DNA from: Geosiphon pyriformis
Taxonomy: Eukaryota > Glomeromycota > Glomeromycetes > Archaeosporales > Geosiphonaceae
Assembly (NCBI GenBank): GCA_016748015.1
Contig: JAAOMT010000602.1
Span: 261,696-325,695 of the forward strand
Direction: 5' to 3'
Length of the DNA: 64,000 bases
The notes below the pieces were generated by a model that saw nothing but the letters and a program-made list of their open reading frames with translations, did no database searches and was not told where the DNA came from. Positions 50,799 to 63,240 of this stretch are shown here, piece after piece. The position numbers and the translations under genes were made by a program. Positions within the stretch are counted from its first letter, which is position 1, and each line of letters starts with the position of its first letter.

Positions 50799-51300
50799 AT
50801 GACATCATCCTCTGTGAATTTTAGAAAATTCAGGATATCGCGTGAACTATTTCATTCAAGATCTTCATCAGGTATTAAACTTTAAAATTTGTGATATCTT
50901 AACAGTTTTGGGAGAGAAACGGTAAATTTATTATCTAGATGGATAAAATTTTCAAATTAAAACAAGGAGAAAAAGTAAAGTGTTTATTTCCTCTTAGTAA
51001 GTGTGAAATTTAATAAAAATAATCAAAACTGCTTATTTGTAAAAAAATTTTCACAAAAAAAGTTCATTGATTAAACAAGAAATTAAACCGTTTTCATTTG
51101 GCCTTGATTTATTAACTCAAGTTTATTTCATTCACAATGAGCATTAAACTTTGTCATTTTAAAATTTTTTGGCAAGATAGTCATCATAATTCTCGTAAAT
51201 TGTGGGGTGACTTCAAAAAAGAAAATCTTCGTTTTCACAATGATAAAATACAGTCAATAGAAATTTTATATTTCGTATGCATTCAGCTACAGACAGGTAA
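50799..51300 (+). other. Scattered coding-like pieces, possibly an eroded gene
   Basis: From the ATG at 50799, 24 codons end in a donor-like gtatta. The peptide is Ser/Arg-rich without acidic residues until FRKFRISREL, like a mitochondrial presequence. Further pieces start at ATGs near 50939 (FKLKQGEKVKCLF) and 51137 (WGDFKKENLRFHNDK). No phase-consistent splice chain joins them, so a pseudogene or chance frames are both possible. Confidence 0.25.
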
Positions 51301-51918
51301 CCGTCATTAATCTCAAAGTCTTGAACTTTTTTTACATTTATAACCTAAATATTAACTTTCAGAAAGATTTTGGCTATGATACGCTACTCTTATATGAAAA
51401 ATGATTAAAACCACTAAAAGTCAAGTAGAGTTTGATAGTATTTTTTTTTAAAATAACAAAATCCTCGAATTGGATATGGGAATTCAATTTTTAATAATAA
51501 CCAACTTAATTTAATTTAGTAAACTAGAATTTATAAATAGAGCATTTTTTTTTGAGCTCCCATCCTTTAATTCTTCAAATTTTTTTAATACACAAAAGAA
51601 CATTATAAATTTTGTGTACACCCCTGAAAGATCTTTCAAAAATACTTTAAAACGTAACAAATCATTCGACTTCAATCATGCCAATCGCTCTGCTTCAAGG
51701 ATTTAAATATCGAGGGACAGAATTATCATCCACCTAAAAGAAAGAAAGAAAGAATTTATAAATATATAGAGCTTATATTACTATATAAAGGTAATATATA
51801 TAAAATACGCTTATTAAAATGTAAAACTCTAAAATTACTTATCTCTTGATAATTACCGATCTGAGGCACCAAGATTCTTTAGAAATGTGAATGAACTGAT
51901 GTTAGGTTCTTCTTGGAC

Positions 51919-52438
51919 ATGACAATAAAATCATTTCAAGTAATTCATTCCAGTAATTTTTCTGCACAAATACAATTTTTCACCAATTCATTTTTTTCGA
52001 AATGGTTTCAACGACCATTTTGTTTAACAAGTGCTTCATTATATGCTGATCAAATATTATTAGTGAATAATGAAAAAGAAATTCTTCCTCTCAATGACGA
52101 TTCCCAGAGCTTGTTTAAAGTCATTTTACTAAAAATTCAAACGGAGGAAAAATCTAACTCAAAGCTCATACAGAAATGCTCTGAACTTACAATTTCACCA
52201 CGAATACCAAGCGGTATTGATATTGATTTTTTGTGTATTCATGAGAAATAACTCGTTTTTTGCAAGTCATTGGAAGATCGTCGTGATGTCTTTTCTCGTT
52301 AACGAATTTTTAACTAATAAAGGCCAGGAATTTGATTTTCGCACAATTTTTTTTAATAGGAAGAGAATAATTGTAGAGCACTTGGAAAATCTCACCTGGA
52401 TTAAAAATACATTTAGGATAAATTATCTAGAAATTTGA
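51919..52438 (+). pseudogene. Frame-broken coding remnant, family unknown
   Basis: Two overlapping frames look like one interrupted protein. The first, from the ATG at 51919, gives about 110 residues including ADQILLVNNEKEILPL and ELTISPRIPSGIDID. The second, in another frame from about 52295, gives NKGQEFDFRTIFFNRKRI and HLENLTWIKNTF. Between them a third frame reads KSLEDRRDVF. No intron of normal length can repair the shifts, so at least two frameshifts are likely. No domain is recognised. Confidence 0.4.
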
Positions 52439-53554
52439 TCTAGTCAAAGTTGAGTAGCATGAATTCATTTTGTGAAAAACTTAAAAACTTGAACCACTGT
52501 TTGACGAGTTACATCTAAGGAGCTAAAGACTTTTATTGACGATAACAAAAAAATTTATTATATTTTCAAGATATTGGATGCTCAATAAAATTATTTTAAC
52601 CACACAGAATACATTTTCAATGAATGCGTATAAATGAAGCTGATTCGATTCGATTTGTAGCATTTGTACAAACGATTCCCTCTTTTGTACAAGAGTTTTT
52701 CTAAAATAAGAATTATAACAAATTGGAGTAGAATACGAGTTAGGGAAATCCTTTATCTAGCGATTCTGTAACCTTGTACTAACTTTTCCAATCTTTTGAG
52801 GCATAACTTGAAATTAAATTGATCACAAATATAACAGTAAAAAATATGTTCGATTTTTAATTCCAGGGGTCTTTAAGTAAATGGGCTTTAATTTTTATTT
52901 AAATATATTTTGAATTTCTCTCAATCCTGTATTAAGCAATTTTAAAAAATAAAAATAAAAATTGTCCAAGTAAAACATATTCAAGTGATTTTTTCAAAAT
53001 CTTTAGAGAGTTGAATTCAAGAGATTTTAACCTTCTTGCACAATAATAAGATTCCCTTATTTTAATATAAATAAGAATAAATCTATTTAATCTGGATAAA
53101 GTATTAAAGTTAACTATTGGATTTAGTCTTTTAACCATGTCTCTAGGAAAAACTTAAAGTCATAATTAATATATTCTTCAATGAATTATTGTTTTTTTCA
53201 AACTTTAAATATGAATTTTAATATCTTTTCAAAATTATTTTTATCTTTATATTATTATTATTATTATTAGACTTTATTTTAATTTGATTATTGCATTATT
53301 TATTAAAAAAAATTGGTTCCAATCGTTTCCTTTTCTAAAAAATTTATTTACAACCAAAGTTTACCAAAATTTTTCTTCGAATACAAAAAGATAACTTTAT
53401 AGCTTGTTGAGATAAATAAATTTATATTTGATTAGAAGAGAAATTCCTTTTTCTTAAAATTTGTATTTAGCAATCTGTATTCAAGTGAAAGAAATTTTAT
53501 AATATTTATTCTATCTTTTATTTCATTTGAAATTTTTTACGAGCTATTATCGTA
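52439..53554. other. Intergenic region, no gene
   Basis: Nothing supported; AT-rich with a short ATT array near 53250-53270. Confidence 0.4.
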
Positions 53555-54924
53555 TTATATAGTCAGCCATGGAAATTGCCCAGGAGGACGTTGCATCATC
53601 ATCCCAAAGTAAGGACCAATATGCGCAGCATAGCTCTTGGTTGAGTATTGGTTGTTACATTGCTATAAACAAAGAAGAAAATGAAGATTATTAACATAAA
53701 TAATCGTTTAAATTTTAAGGAAACCTTGAGAAATATTTACCAGGCTCTCTTCAACAAAATTATCTAGCCCTGATCGTGGCCCCGCACAAGCAAATACCTT
53801 TTCTGTAGCACACAAGCAATCATCTGCCTCAATCCAAGTTTCCAGAAGTGTGTGGGTGTAAAACGATTCAAAAGGACTCAATGGTAGCCTTGGAACATAA
53901 TCGTCCATATTAATGAGCCGAGAAATTCTAATCTTGGTATTGGCGAGTGAATTCAAATAATGTGCAAATTGGCGATTACCAATACGAGGTTGTCCTAAAG
54001 TAAACACGCTTAACTTTTGTTTAACGTTAAGCGCTATTAATTCTAGCATTCCAAGCAAAACATATACTGAAATGCTCAAAAATTAAAATAATTTAATATT
54101 TAAATCAAAACAATTTAAATGCATTTTAATTTTAGAAAATTCTATAAGCTTCTTACCACCACCCGAACCATGTCCAACTCCGATAACATCTTCAACATCT
54201 CCATTTTTAAGTTGAGTATCATAAAACTCTTTAAATTTCGGTTTTATGCTCTCAAAACGACTCCTAAACTCATAATCAATTTTTGCCCCAGCGATCCCAG
54301 GATAAGGAACCAAGATATTTTGCCTAACTCCCCAGTATTCCTCATTTCCTAATGGTTCCCCTCTAATGCCAATAACTACCTTTTTTTTCTGATAAAAAAT
54401 AAAGCCAGCTGCAAGAGAGTTGAAATCATTCTGTCATGACAAAATTAGTTGGGGAAAATCACATCTGCAAAGTTTCAAATAAAAATACCATAGATTCCTG
54501 GGCCAATAGCTTGCGTTTCACTAAGACAATAAGAAGCCATAGTCAAAGTTGTGAATTGTTTCAAAATATTAATTTCTCCATTAATTGATCCTTCAGAAAG
54601 AGGGATTTTAAAATTTCTTTTGCTAAAATTCAAGAAATTTATTGATTGCGAGATATTTTTTTCAGTCAAAAATTTTTCTTTGCTTTTCACATTTGGCTCT
54701 GTTAAAACTTTCACTTGTTGAGCCATAAGATTTTCATGGGAATCATTTTCTGCTAGAGCAAGGCTTAAATGAGCTGTTGCTGAAAGATTTCCAGAATTTT
54801 GGGAGAAGCTCCATTGTCTTATTACCAAGGCGAACTTGAATACAAAAAGAAAAGCGATAAAGTAGAACTGAAATATACGACCTTCTAATTGCCTTTTGAT
54901 ATAAAGTGTTGATTTTAAGGGCAT
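53555..54924 (-). CDS. Class 3 lipase-like protein with altered nucleophile elbow
   Basis: Four exons on the minus strand: 54489-54924, 54157-54408, 53741-54066, 53555-53662. They give 373 residues in frame. A hydrophobic signal or anchor lies at residues ~18-36 (FYFIAFLFVFKFALVI). The lipase core reads KKKVVIGIRGEP (the beta-strand before the elbow), VGHGSGGVYVLL, FTLGQPRIGN, NMDDYVPRLPL with the expected catalytic Asp, and FYTHTLLETW with the expected His. The usual GHSLGG is replaced by GHGSGG, so Ser is one place later than normal. Cysteines cluster after the His, as in secreted fungal lipases. By family it would hydrolyse acylglycerols or other esters outside the cell or in the secretory pathway. 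Activity is uncertain because of the elbow. Confidence 0.85.
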
Positions 54925-56093
54925 TCTGTTAACTAAATCTTTTAAATAATGAATTTGAATATCTAGCAGCTGTAAAAATCTCGTAGGACTTTAACATAAC
55001 GAAAAATAATTTTTTAGGGGAAATTATTTAAAGAAATGGGACTCTTTATATTAGATTTACACCATTTTTGAAACAAAAACAAATATTTTCCATTAAACGT
55101 GTGTCTTTTATGGTAAATAGATCTGACAACTGCGTCAGAAAAAATTCCATTTATCTCCTTTGGTTATTCCGAATATCTTGGCTTTTTCTAACTCAATTTT
55201 GATCATTTTTCTAGCTGCAAATTTTTGTAATAGCTGAATTATGAAAAGTTTTGTGCGTGCTTAATTCTTTTAGGCACCGCGCAACAACACTAAATAGCCG
55301 ATAGAAACATATGTTCATAGGTGGAAAAGGACTTTTCAAGAGAGATCCAAAAATTTAATTTTTAATTTTTACCAGCTTTCTAAAGCTAAAAATCTACCGA
55401 ATTTAGTCTTTAGAAGATAATTTATAAGTTTTACGTGAAAAAAATTGGACTTCGATTCTTTGGTCATTGGTAAAAATTAATAAAAGTGGTGACAGGTTTT
55501 TTTAAGGAGATTCATTTAATTTTTGCCCCTTTGAAAGTTTTTTTCATTCCCTATTTAAATGACCACACATGTCAGAGATAGGAGGAAAAAACTAAATGTC
55601 TATGATTTCACAATATTTCAAATAATTTTATTGTATCAAACTGGTGTAAAAGATAAAAGGCAACTCATATAGATTGGACTCGGATTTTAAAAAAAAAACT
55701 GAAAGGAAATTAATGAAATAAAAATAATCATCAAAAGCTACGTTGATTTGATCGCTGGGATATATTAATTTTTATTTTCGACTTGAGAAATTTAAAAATA
55801 GAATTAAAAGATATGACTTTGTTTAATATTGATTCAAAAAAAAAACTTTCTAAAATAGCCGATAAACCCTTAAAGATCATGCACCCTTGAAGATGGTGCA
55901 ATTGAAATTATTTTCTTTTGCAAGTACAAATTTTAAAGTTTGTTAATATAATTGTCAAATTAGATTTTTTCTATGAGTTTTCGCTTTAATCCAAAACAAA
56001 TGATTTACGTTTTGGCAGATACTTCGTTTGATAGAATGCTAGCTTCAAGAGAATTTCCCAACATTTTTTGTGTACTGAAACAAATAGAAAACT

Positions 56094-56163
<70 letters not shown>

Positions 56164-57020
56164 GTAGTAATAATAAATAATAATAATAAATGGTGTAAAG
56201 CCATTTTTGGAGGTTTCTCTACCCCACACAGCTGCAAACTTAATTATAGACTGAAAATATATATATTTAAAAAAGGTATCGATAAAGTTTGTAAAGTGAC
56301 GAAACCATTTTTATTTTTGTTCGTCCAAAAATGAAAAATCAATTCAAAACGATACATGATATTGTCAGACCAATTCAGATAACAGTACGACATAAAGCTT
56401 ATTAAGTAAATATATAGCATAAGCTAATTCACTTCTATTAATAACTTTTTCAAAAATGGCGGCAACACCTATAATGGTATATTCTTTATCTTTAAAATTG
56501 GAAGCAAGGATTTTGTGTTAATGTTTCAGTTCAAGTTCTACTATAATTTATACAAGACAAAGGATAGATGCATATGATATTTCTTCCCTTGTTTCAAATA
56601 ATTGATTGCTGATGTTCGTTGCACAACATCCCATCCCAAGTGGTAAAATCATTGATATCTTTTTACGACGTGAAATTATTGACGCGTAATATTCCGTTAA
56701 TCAAACGCGTAGCAATAAACTACTTTCTCATTTTTCCGCAATGGGCTTGTTCAACTTGTAGATAAAAAGTTCTAATGAACATAAATGTATTTGTCTTCTA
56801 AAATTTAATAATTATACCTGAGATATTCAAAATGTTTATTCGATTTATTAATTTACCATTAAAAAATTTAATTACATTAATTAGTCACAACTTTGTTTTA
56901 CAAAAAAATTACAACGTCTAAACTTTCAGAAATAATATACAAATTTTAGTTCGTCCAAAGTTTTTTTTTTCAATTTAAAATTTACACGTTATCAAAAAAA
57001 ACTAAGCTCCAAACATAAAT
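54925..57020. other. Intergenic region with AAT repeat and possible Tc1 trace
   Basis: No gene supported. On the minus strand near 55165-55225, RKMIKIELEKAKIFGITKGD recalls the N-terminus of Tc1-type transposases, but is too short to be sure. A long AAT array lies at 56095-56190. Confidence 0.35.
56095..56190. repeat. (AAT)n microsatellite
   Basis: About 90 bases of AAT units with a few AGT changes. Overlapping Ile-, Tyr- or Asn-rich frames are artefacts of it. Confidence 0.9.
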
Positions 57021-57794
57021 CTACCCTTTCTCTGCAAAAAACGATGGAAATTTGAAAAGAACTTTTTTTGACTTTAATTTATCCAAAGCTGCACTTGTTT
57101 TTACACATATACCAAATGTTCCTGCACATGCAAGCAATTCTCCAGAACCACATTGATTCAACTCTTGAAGAAGGTAACCATGATGTTCCATTAATGCGTC
57201 TTGTAATTGTCGAAACTCCTGTTTTAATTTTTTGTAATTCTGGCCCTTATCTGAAATAACTCTAATCAGTAAATTCCGAAATTGTAGGTCAACATTCCTG
57301 AGATCCTTGATTGAATTAATCTCCCATCGTGATAAATGAATGTTAATCATTCTGTCTTCTTCAAGGTCAAACTCCTGCTCAGTGTCACTCGTTGATAATG
57401 TTTCATACTCTTGTTCAGTCTCATTCTGGCCTTTTTGACTCCAGATGTCAGATTGTTCGGAAAGAGTGATATTCTTTGGACCGGACCTTATTGTTTCTTT
57501 CTCTATTCTACTCCCTATTAATTTTGATAAACTTTGTGAACTTTTCAAACTTTTTGGAATTTGCGATCGGGGCAAAGGACGAGAGGAATCGAATAAAGTT
57601 TTATCAAAGAATTGACTTCCATGTTTTTCCCGATGTTGAAATGTGGAATATGAATAGGAAGATAAAGAAGCATTGTCAACGCTCACGAACGACCGGCATT
57701 CGAGTTCAGTTTCTATTTGGCTTTCCACTTGATTGTAAATTTCATTTGCTAGTCCCCATTCCACAGGCGTACCTAAGGCAGGTGTTGGTAGCAT
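57021..57794 (-). CDS. Unrecognised helical protein
   Basis: A single-exon frame of 257 residues from the ATG at 57792-57794. Its base composition and codon use resemble the other exons. The first ~140 residues are Ser/Gln/Glu-rich and probably disordered. Residues ~150-215 are strongly helical and charged, in particular RWEINSIKDLRNVDLQFRN and KKLKQEFRQLQDAL, and could form a coiled coil. A short conserved-looking Gly/Cys stretch, GSGELLACAGTFGICVK, follows near the C-terminus. No signal peptide or membrane segment is seen. I do not recognise the family and give no function. Confidence 0.6.
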   Translation of the reverse strand: MLPTPALGTPVEWGLANEIYNQVESQIETELECRSFVSVDNASLSSYSYSTFQHREKHGSQFFDKTLFDSSRPLPRSQIPKSLKSSQSLSKLIGSRIEKETIRSGPKNITLSEQSDIWSQKGQNETEQEYETLSTSDTEQEFDLEEDRMINIHLSRWEINSIKDLRNVDLQFRNLLIRVISDKGQNYKKLKQEFRQLQDALMEHHGYLLQELNQCGSGELLACAGTFGICVKTSAALDKLKSKKVLFKFPSFFAEKG

Positions 57795-60700
57795 TCCTGA
57801 TTTATAGTGATTTGAAAGTTTGTAAAAATACTGCTTGAAAATCTTTCAAAGGATGAGAAGGATGCAAAGAAATTCGGTAAAGTGGCACTTTAGAAGTTGA
57901 AAGGGGCCAGAGAGAGAGAAATTTTATACAGATAGCTAAATAAAATGTAATCAGATATTCATTGGAAAGCCTCTTTGAGTGAAGTTACCAGTGGAGATGG
58001 GCAAAAGGAAAGGGAGAAAGTTATTTAAAAAATATCTGGTTTCTTAAACATTGAAATAGAAGGTCAAGGAAATATGCAAAACACTTCTAATATAAATCAA
58101 TTTTTTTCAAAAATTCTCCCTCAACATTTTCTTCAACATCTTTAAATAATGCACTTTCATTCTAATCACATATTAATCACACCCATATTTACAATAGTGT
58201 AATGATTTAAATTTAGACAATAAACATTAACACAGATATAATTAATTGATAAATAAAAAAACTAAAGCTAGGTAACATCGAATGCATTCCTAGCCAGTTT
58301 CTCAATTATTTTTGGTGATACAACTATACTTGCTCAACTTCTAGTAGAAAGATTTTCCGGAAGAGTTTCTAACTATTGTTTATATAATAAATGAAACCGC
58401 ATTTAGAGTCGTTTCAAGGGAGCCGTTCAAAATTTCGGTCAAAAATTAGGGAAATTTAAAAAAAAAACATTGCGGGTTTTTCGTGTAATAAACATTTTTT
58501 GAATGACAGCCAAAAGCTACGTTATTTGCCCAATGGACCTCTAATTTACCCAAACCTGTACCCTAAAACTGAAAATTAATATTGTTCTATCTAAACATGA
58601 ACGATACCAGGTTTTCTTCGCTTTCGGACCCCCGGTTATATCACCTAAGCAACTGATGCCATCAAATTCCACATTTTGCAACACTCTTCGTGCCCAAAAC
58701 TAATAGCACGGAAAAGTGATAACCTTGAAAATTCACAAGAACAATACTAATTTTTCAACCCTCTTTGGAAGTGTGGTAATTATAGAATCTTATTGTAACG
58801 AATGGCCAATTTGTTTGGCTTATTTCTATGCTTTCCTAGCATAAAAGCATCTGAAAAATGCAATAAGACAGTTTAGATCTATTTATGGCAACAATGGATC
58901 AATTAACTTTAAAGATCATCCTTTGGCTGTAGGTAACTGTGAATAAAAAGCAAAGGAACATGGGACTCTAAATTTTTTTTTTAAAAAAACTCATCTGTGA
59001 AATTTTTTTCTGCATTATGAAATGATTGAATCTATTTCAAACAGCGCCAAAAAAAACCTCACTTGCGCCAAAATGTGATTACCCCCACTTAATTTGGTTA
59101 ATCCGCATGCCTTCTGTCAATCCAAGCAACCCGCATTGGGTTGAAACAGTGGCAATAATTCTTCTTTTTTGCTCAAATACATGTATTAAGCCATTAAGAA
59201 TGAGAATTTTTTCTCCGAAACTTTCTTTACGGAATTACAAATAACATCTTCAATGAGGGATATTAGCATGTACATGTCAAAATGAGCTGAATGCATTGCA
59301 TATTTTAAAGATCTTTATGGAGGCGCTATTAATTGTAATTTGAGATAAATTTTGGTGAAACCCAAATGCCACAAAGAAAAAAACATAAGTATTCTAGATT
59401 ATAAAAACCAACATTTTTATTCAGGTTTTGTCATCATGGAGTAATTTGGTATTACGAAAGAGCTTCATTATTTTCTTGTTTATATATATTCAATAAGGTA
59501 TTTATTTCGTTCTTTTGAACAAAGATTATTTTCAAAAAGAAATTTTTGATTGTCAAACAAAATTTTATTTGTTGACTTTTTTTAAGAACCAATGTTCTTA
59601 AAATACAAATTTCATTACAAAATCATGAATGTAAAAAAGTCAGTTGAAATTTTTATATTGGATCTTTCCATGCATATATAAAATTTATTTCATTTGAAAT
59701 ATTAAAAAAAAGAGTTTTTAATTTTTATTCCCAAGGAAAAATAAACTTGAAGCAAACCTTTAACATGTGTCTTGATTATAAATTTTGCTTTTTAATTAAA
59801 TTTATTAGATCTGTAAGAAACAAGTAAACAATATTCCATATGGTTTAATACATAACCAGTTACAAACTATATTCATAATTTATTAAATAAAAGAATATAT
59901 TTGTGCACAATAAAATGAATGGGTTGTGATTTTATTAAAATTTTCGAAATATTGTGATCAATTTCTATATAGTCTACACATAAAAATTTATATCAAATAC
60001 TCTAACAAGATAAGCTCTTTTTAAACAAAGAATATTTTAAGATTTTAAATTACTGAACAAATAAACTAGAATTGGGTTAAAAATTTTTTTTTATGATAAA
60101 GTACTTTTACAATCTTATTCATTTTGAAAAACCAATAAAAATTATGAGATTTTTCTCTTTGTTAGAAATTATCAACTTGGATTTTATCAAGGAAAAATAA
60201 GGTTCAGCATTTAGCATAACTTTTTTAAATTAGGATATAGCAATTGAATATTATGGTAATCCCGAAGAATTCGTTGTTTGTTTTTTAATTACTTGAAAAT
60301 TTTGAATTTTATAGGATACTACTTTTCCTTGTCCTTGTTTGTTATTATGAAAGTCAAAAAAGGATTCAAAAGATGTGATTCCGATGAAATAGATTCCTCT
60401 TGTATCCGCCGAAAATTTGTGTTTTGACAAGATTAATTTCGAATGGGAAATTTTAACGTATAACATATAATTGCTGTAGTCCTTTTAATTAAATTAAATT
60501 TGTTTAGATGTTCAAAAGTGATCTTTGATTTTGAGATTATTTCTTCTGGGATGATGAATTGAATGTTTCCCAGTTGAAAAAATAATTTTTTTCATCATGG
60601 TAAAATTAAAAATTTTGTCTTTTCTCTCTCGCTCATAACTTTCCACAAAAATATCAGTTTGGTTAAATAATAAATTGGATGCCACAATTTTTGCAGTTAA

Positions 60701-62022
60701 AATATTCGTTTATAAATAAAATTTTAAAGATTGTACAAGAAGAAACTGTAACTTTGGAACATAATTATCAATAAACATTTACATTTTCTGATCTGTTTGT
60801 GATTTGATATTAATTTCAAAAGTCTATTATAAAAAAGTGACTGATTTGCAAATAGGTGGCGAGAGATTAATTGTCCTTTTGGATCTTTTTGGCCCCTCCG
60901 TTAAAGTGAATCCAATTATGGTGATATAATTGTTTACACAAATCACGATCAGGAGTAAAAATATCCTTTTTCGCTTCCATATCTCAATCGTTGCGATCAG
61001 TTTTTAGATTAAAGTTCAACATCGAATATCCTCACGTGAAAATTTAAACTTTATTAAATTACTAGCCAATTATAAATTCTAATGCAAAAATCGATTAAAT
61101 GCACGTATTCTATAGGTGTGAAGAAGGTCAACGTTTCGCTTTATTGATGGCCAAAATTATCATAATCTCAACAATTCTGAACACTTTTTTCCAAAAACAT
61201 GTTCTGTTAGCTGAATGACCAAGACAGCATAATGGGAATATCTCATCTTTTATCAAATAAATGGTGCTCGTGAATTATTGAGATTGGGTATTTTTTAGTG
61301 AAGTTTTCACCAATAAGATGGTCTGCATTTTTTAGAATTTCTTTTAACATTAAAACTTTTACCAGGGTCTAGATACTAGATATGGAACAGACTTATCTTT
61401 GTTCAAAGTTTATTGGTGTCATTATTCCAGTTTTTGAAATTTGAAACATAATTTATTGGACGACAGAAAGGATTCAATTTCGATTTCATTTATCATCGTA
61501 CGATTGGTTTGCATTTAATGGAACTAATGGGAAGAGCAAGCGATTTCTGAACCGGAGGTTGGATCGAAATTACTAATTATTTCTCTAGTGATTCAGATGT
61601 TCCCCCCAATTTCTTTTAAATCTTTATTTCTAAATCAATTTTATCATAATTCAATTGTCTAAAGTCCCTCCCATTGTTTCTATAGGAAAAGCAAGTTTTC
61701 TTCAAAATTTTTATTTCGATTTAACGGTACTGTCAACTAATCATTAAATATTGAAATTTCCATTTTTAAATAAGTCTATTTTTCTCAAGTTTTAGCTATT
61801 GGTCACATTCGCCCCGAAATTAATTAATTAATTAATTAATAGTTTATCACGAAGAGTCTAAACCCCCGAAATATATTCAAAATTTTTCTTTTTTACAGAA
61901 TATGCTGGCTTTTTTAAGTCAGCTGCACAAAATTTTCAAGTTAATTCTTGGAATACTTTAAAAATCCTGTTTTTTTGAAAATCCAACGTATGATTTAAAT
62001 AAATTAAAACAATGGAAAAATA
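57795..62022. other. Long intergenic region, no supported gene
   Basis: About 4.2 kb. Composition rises slightly in GC near 58590-58720 and 59030-59170 without a readable domain, so old degraded genes or elements are possible. A minus-strand frame at 60251-60466 and a preceding short frame near 60600 look weakly coding but cannot be joined. An (AATT)n run lies at 61821-61842. Confidence 0.4.
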
Positions 62023-62509
62023 CTTGTTCTTGGTGCCAAAAGGTGTATTCATTATCAGTGTCAAAATCCCCTTCCAACTGTTGTAATGGATGTTCGCGAG
62101 AAGAAAGTCTATATCCAATTCAAAATCGGATGAATTCTCTTGTGCAATCTGAAGCCCACTTGGATCAATGTCTATACCGAGGTTAAAGATAAATAAAATG
62201 GTGAAAATAATTTGATCTAGGCCAGTATGATGATACGAAAGAGAATAAAATTATAACCTTGATCCAAGAAAATTCGATGCAATACTGCTCTTTTAAAATC
62301 TCATTCATTATTTGAGGTGAGTCATAATAATGACAGGTACATCATTATAATAAACTTATACCTGAGAACACTGCATCCACAACCAAAATGTGCTAAAAAT
62401 TTGTTTTCTAACTCATCGTAAACTGAACGAGCAATAAAAAGCAAACGGGCGGGCAAGTCTTCGTTGATTCCAAATATGGCATCTGCTTGTTCTGGGATTT
62501 CGATCCACG
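62023..62509 (-). pseudogene. METTL5: METTL5-type 18S rRNA adenine-N6 methyltransferase relic
   Basis: On the minus strand, RLLFIARSVYDELENK and HFGCGCSVL (62362-62450) match the METTL5 start and the SAM-binding DLGCGCGVLS motif. GIDIDPSGLQIAQEN and FELDIDFLLANI (about 62070-62180) match the next strands, and LIMNTPFGTKNK (62023-62060) matches the catalytic MNPPFGTKN motif. The segment between the Gly-Cys motif and GIDIDP is lost, and the upstream ENP..LEQY part is traceable only in another frame (NPRTS). The C-terminal third is absent. The catalytic NPPF reads NTPF. Intact METTL5 makes m6A in the small-subunit rRNA; this copy should be inactive. An intact copy may exist elsewhere in the genome. 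Confidence 0.75.
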
Positions 62510-63240
62510 CTAAAAATCAGATTGAACATCGTGATAGATTTGATGAAGATACGGGAATCAGCGAATTTGTCCTAGAAAGAAGCGATCGATACCACAAAAT
62601 TCATTCGACAATAGAATGAAAAAATTTCCCTTTGAGAAAAAAAAATTTTTTTTTCAATCCCGGATGACATACTTGAATCAACTCATTAAACAAACCTAAA
62701 AAAACTTTGATGATGAAAATCATTTAAATCTGATAAAATTGTAAAAAATCAATCTGCAGCTGATAAGATAATAAAAAGCTAAACAAAGCACCTTTTTCAG
62801 GGCTCCATCCAAACATTGGGTCGCAAAATCGCATTTTTTTTAATTATTCCAGATGATGGTTATTACGATCCAAACATGCGACATCAATTTTTGCAGCATC
62901 TCTTTCTCGAATCTTTGTCCCGTTTAAAATGCTCTATAAAAAAATTACCGATAAATGATGCTGATTAGAAAAGTTCCCGATAAGACGTTTATAAGATCTT
63001 GTAATATCGTTAAATACAAAATTCGCGACAAAGAAATCCAATGGAATCAGAATACTCACAAACGTGGGATCGAGTTGCCCAAGTTTTGGCGGAAGTAGAA
63101 GCAGAATGTTTGAATGGTGAGTACCATCACAATTAAATTTGATCCTAAAAACAGGGAATATACCTAACTTGAAATGGCGTGTCGATCTTTGACAATGATA
63201 CATTTAGCGTTTAGCAAAAATCAGACTATTAATACCATTA
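62476..63240 (+). other. Coding-like plus-strand pieces, unassigned
   Basis: Three open pieces look more like protein than chance. One runs 62476-62619 from an ATG (QIEHRDRFDEDTGISEFVLE). One runs 62801-62968, directly after a ttttcag acceptor-like site (IPDDGYYDPNMRHQFLQHL). One starts at the ATG 63041 (SQTWDRVAQVLAEVEAECL) and ends in a strong gtgagt donor, after which a 38-base intron would add NIPNLKWRVDL, faintly like the start of a COMM domain. They do not join into one frame. An eroded gene opposite the METTL5 relic, or a gene with introns I mis-place, are both possible. Confidence 0.25.

Noticed and set aside
55986-56334. Ile-, Tyr- and Asn-rich frames on both strands
   Set aside because: Products of the AAT repeat at 56095-56190.
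57476-57838. 120-codon plus frame
   Set aside because: Antisense to the better-supported minus-strand frame at 57021-57794.
59026-59244. 72-codon plus frame with CDYPHLIWLIRMPSV
   Set aside because: Not recognisable as any family; slightly higher GC alone is not enough to call a gene.
60251-60610. Minus-strand frame including TRGIYFIGITSFESFF
   Set aside because: Weakly gene-like but without splice partners, domain or continuous start context; kept only as a note in the intergenic entry.
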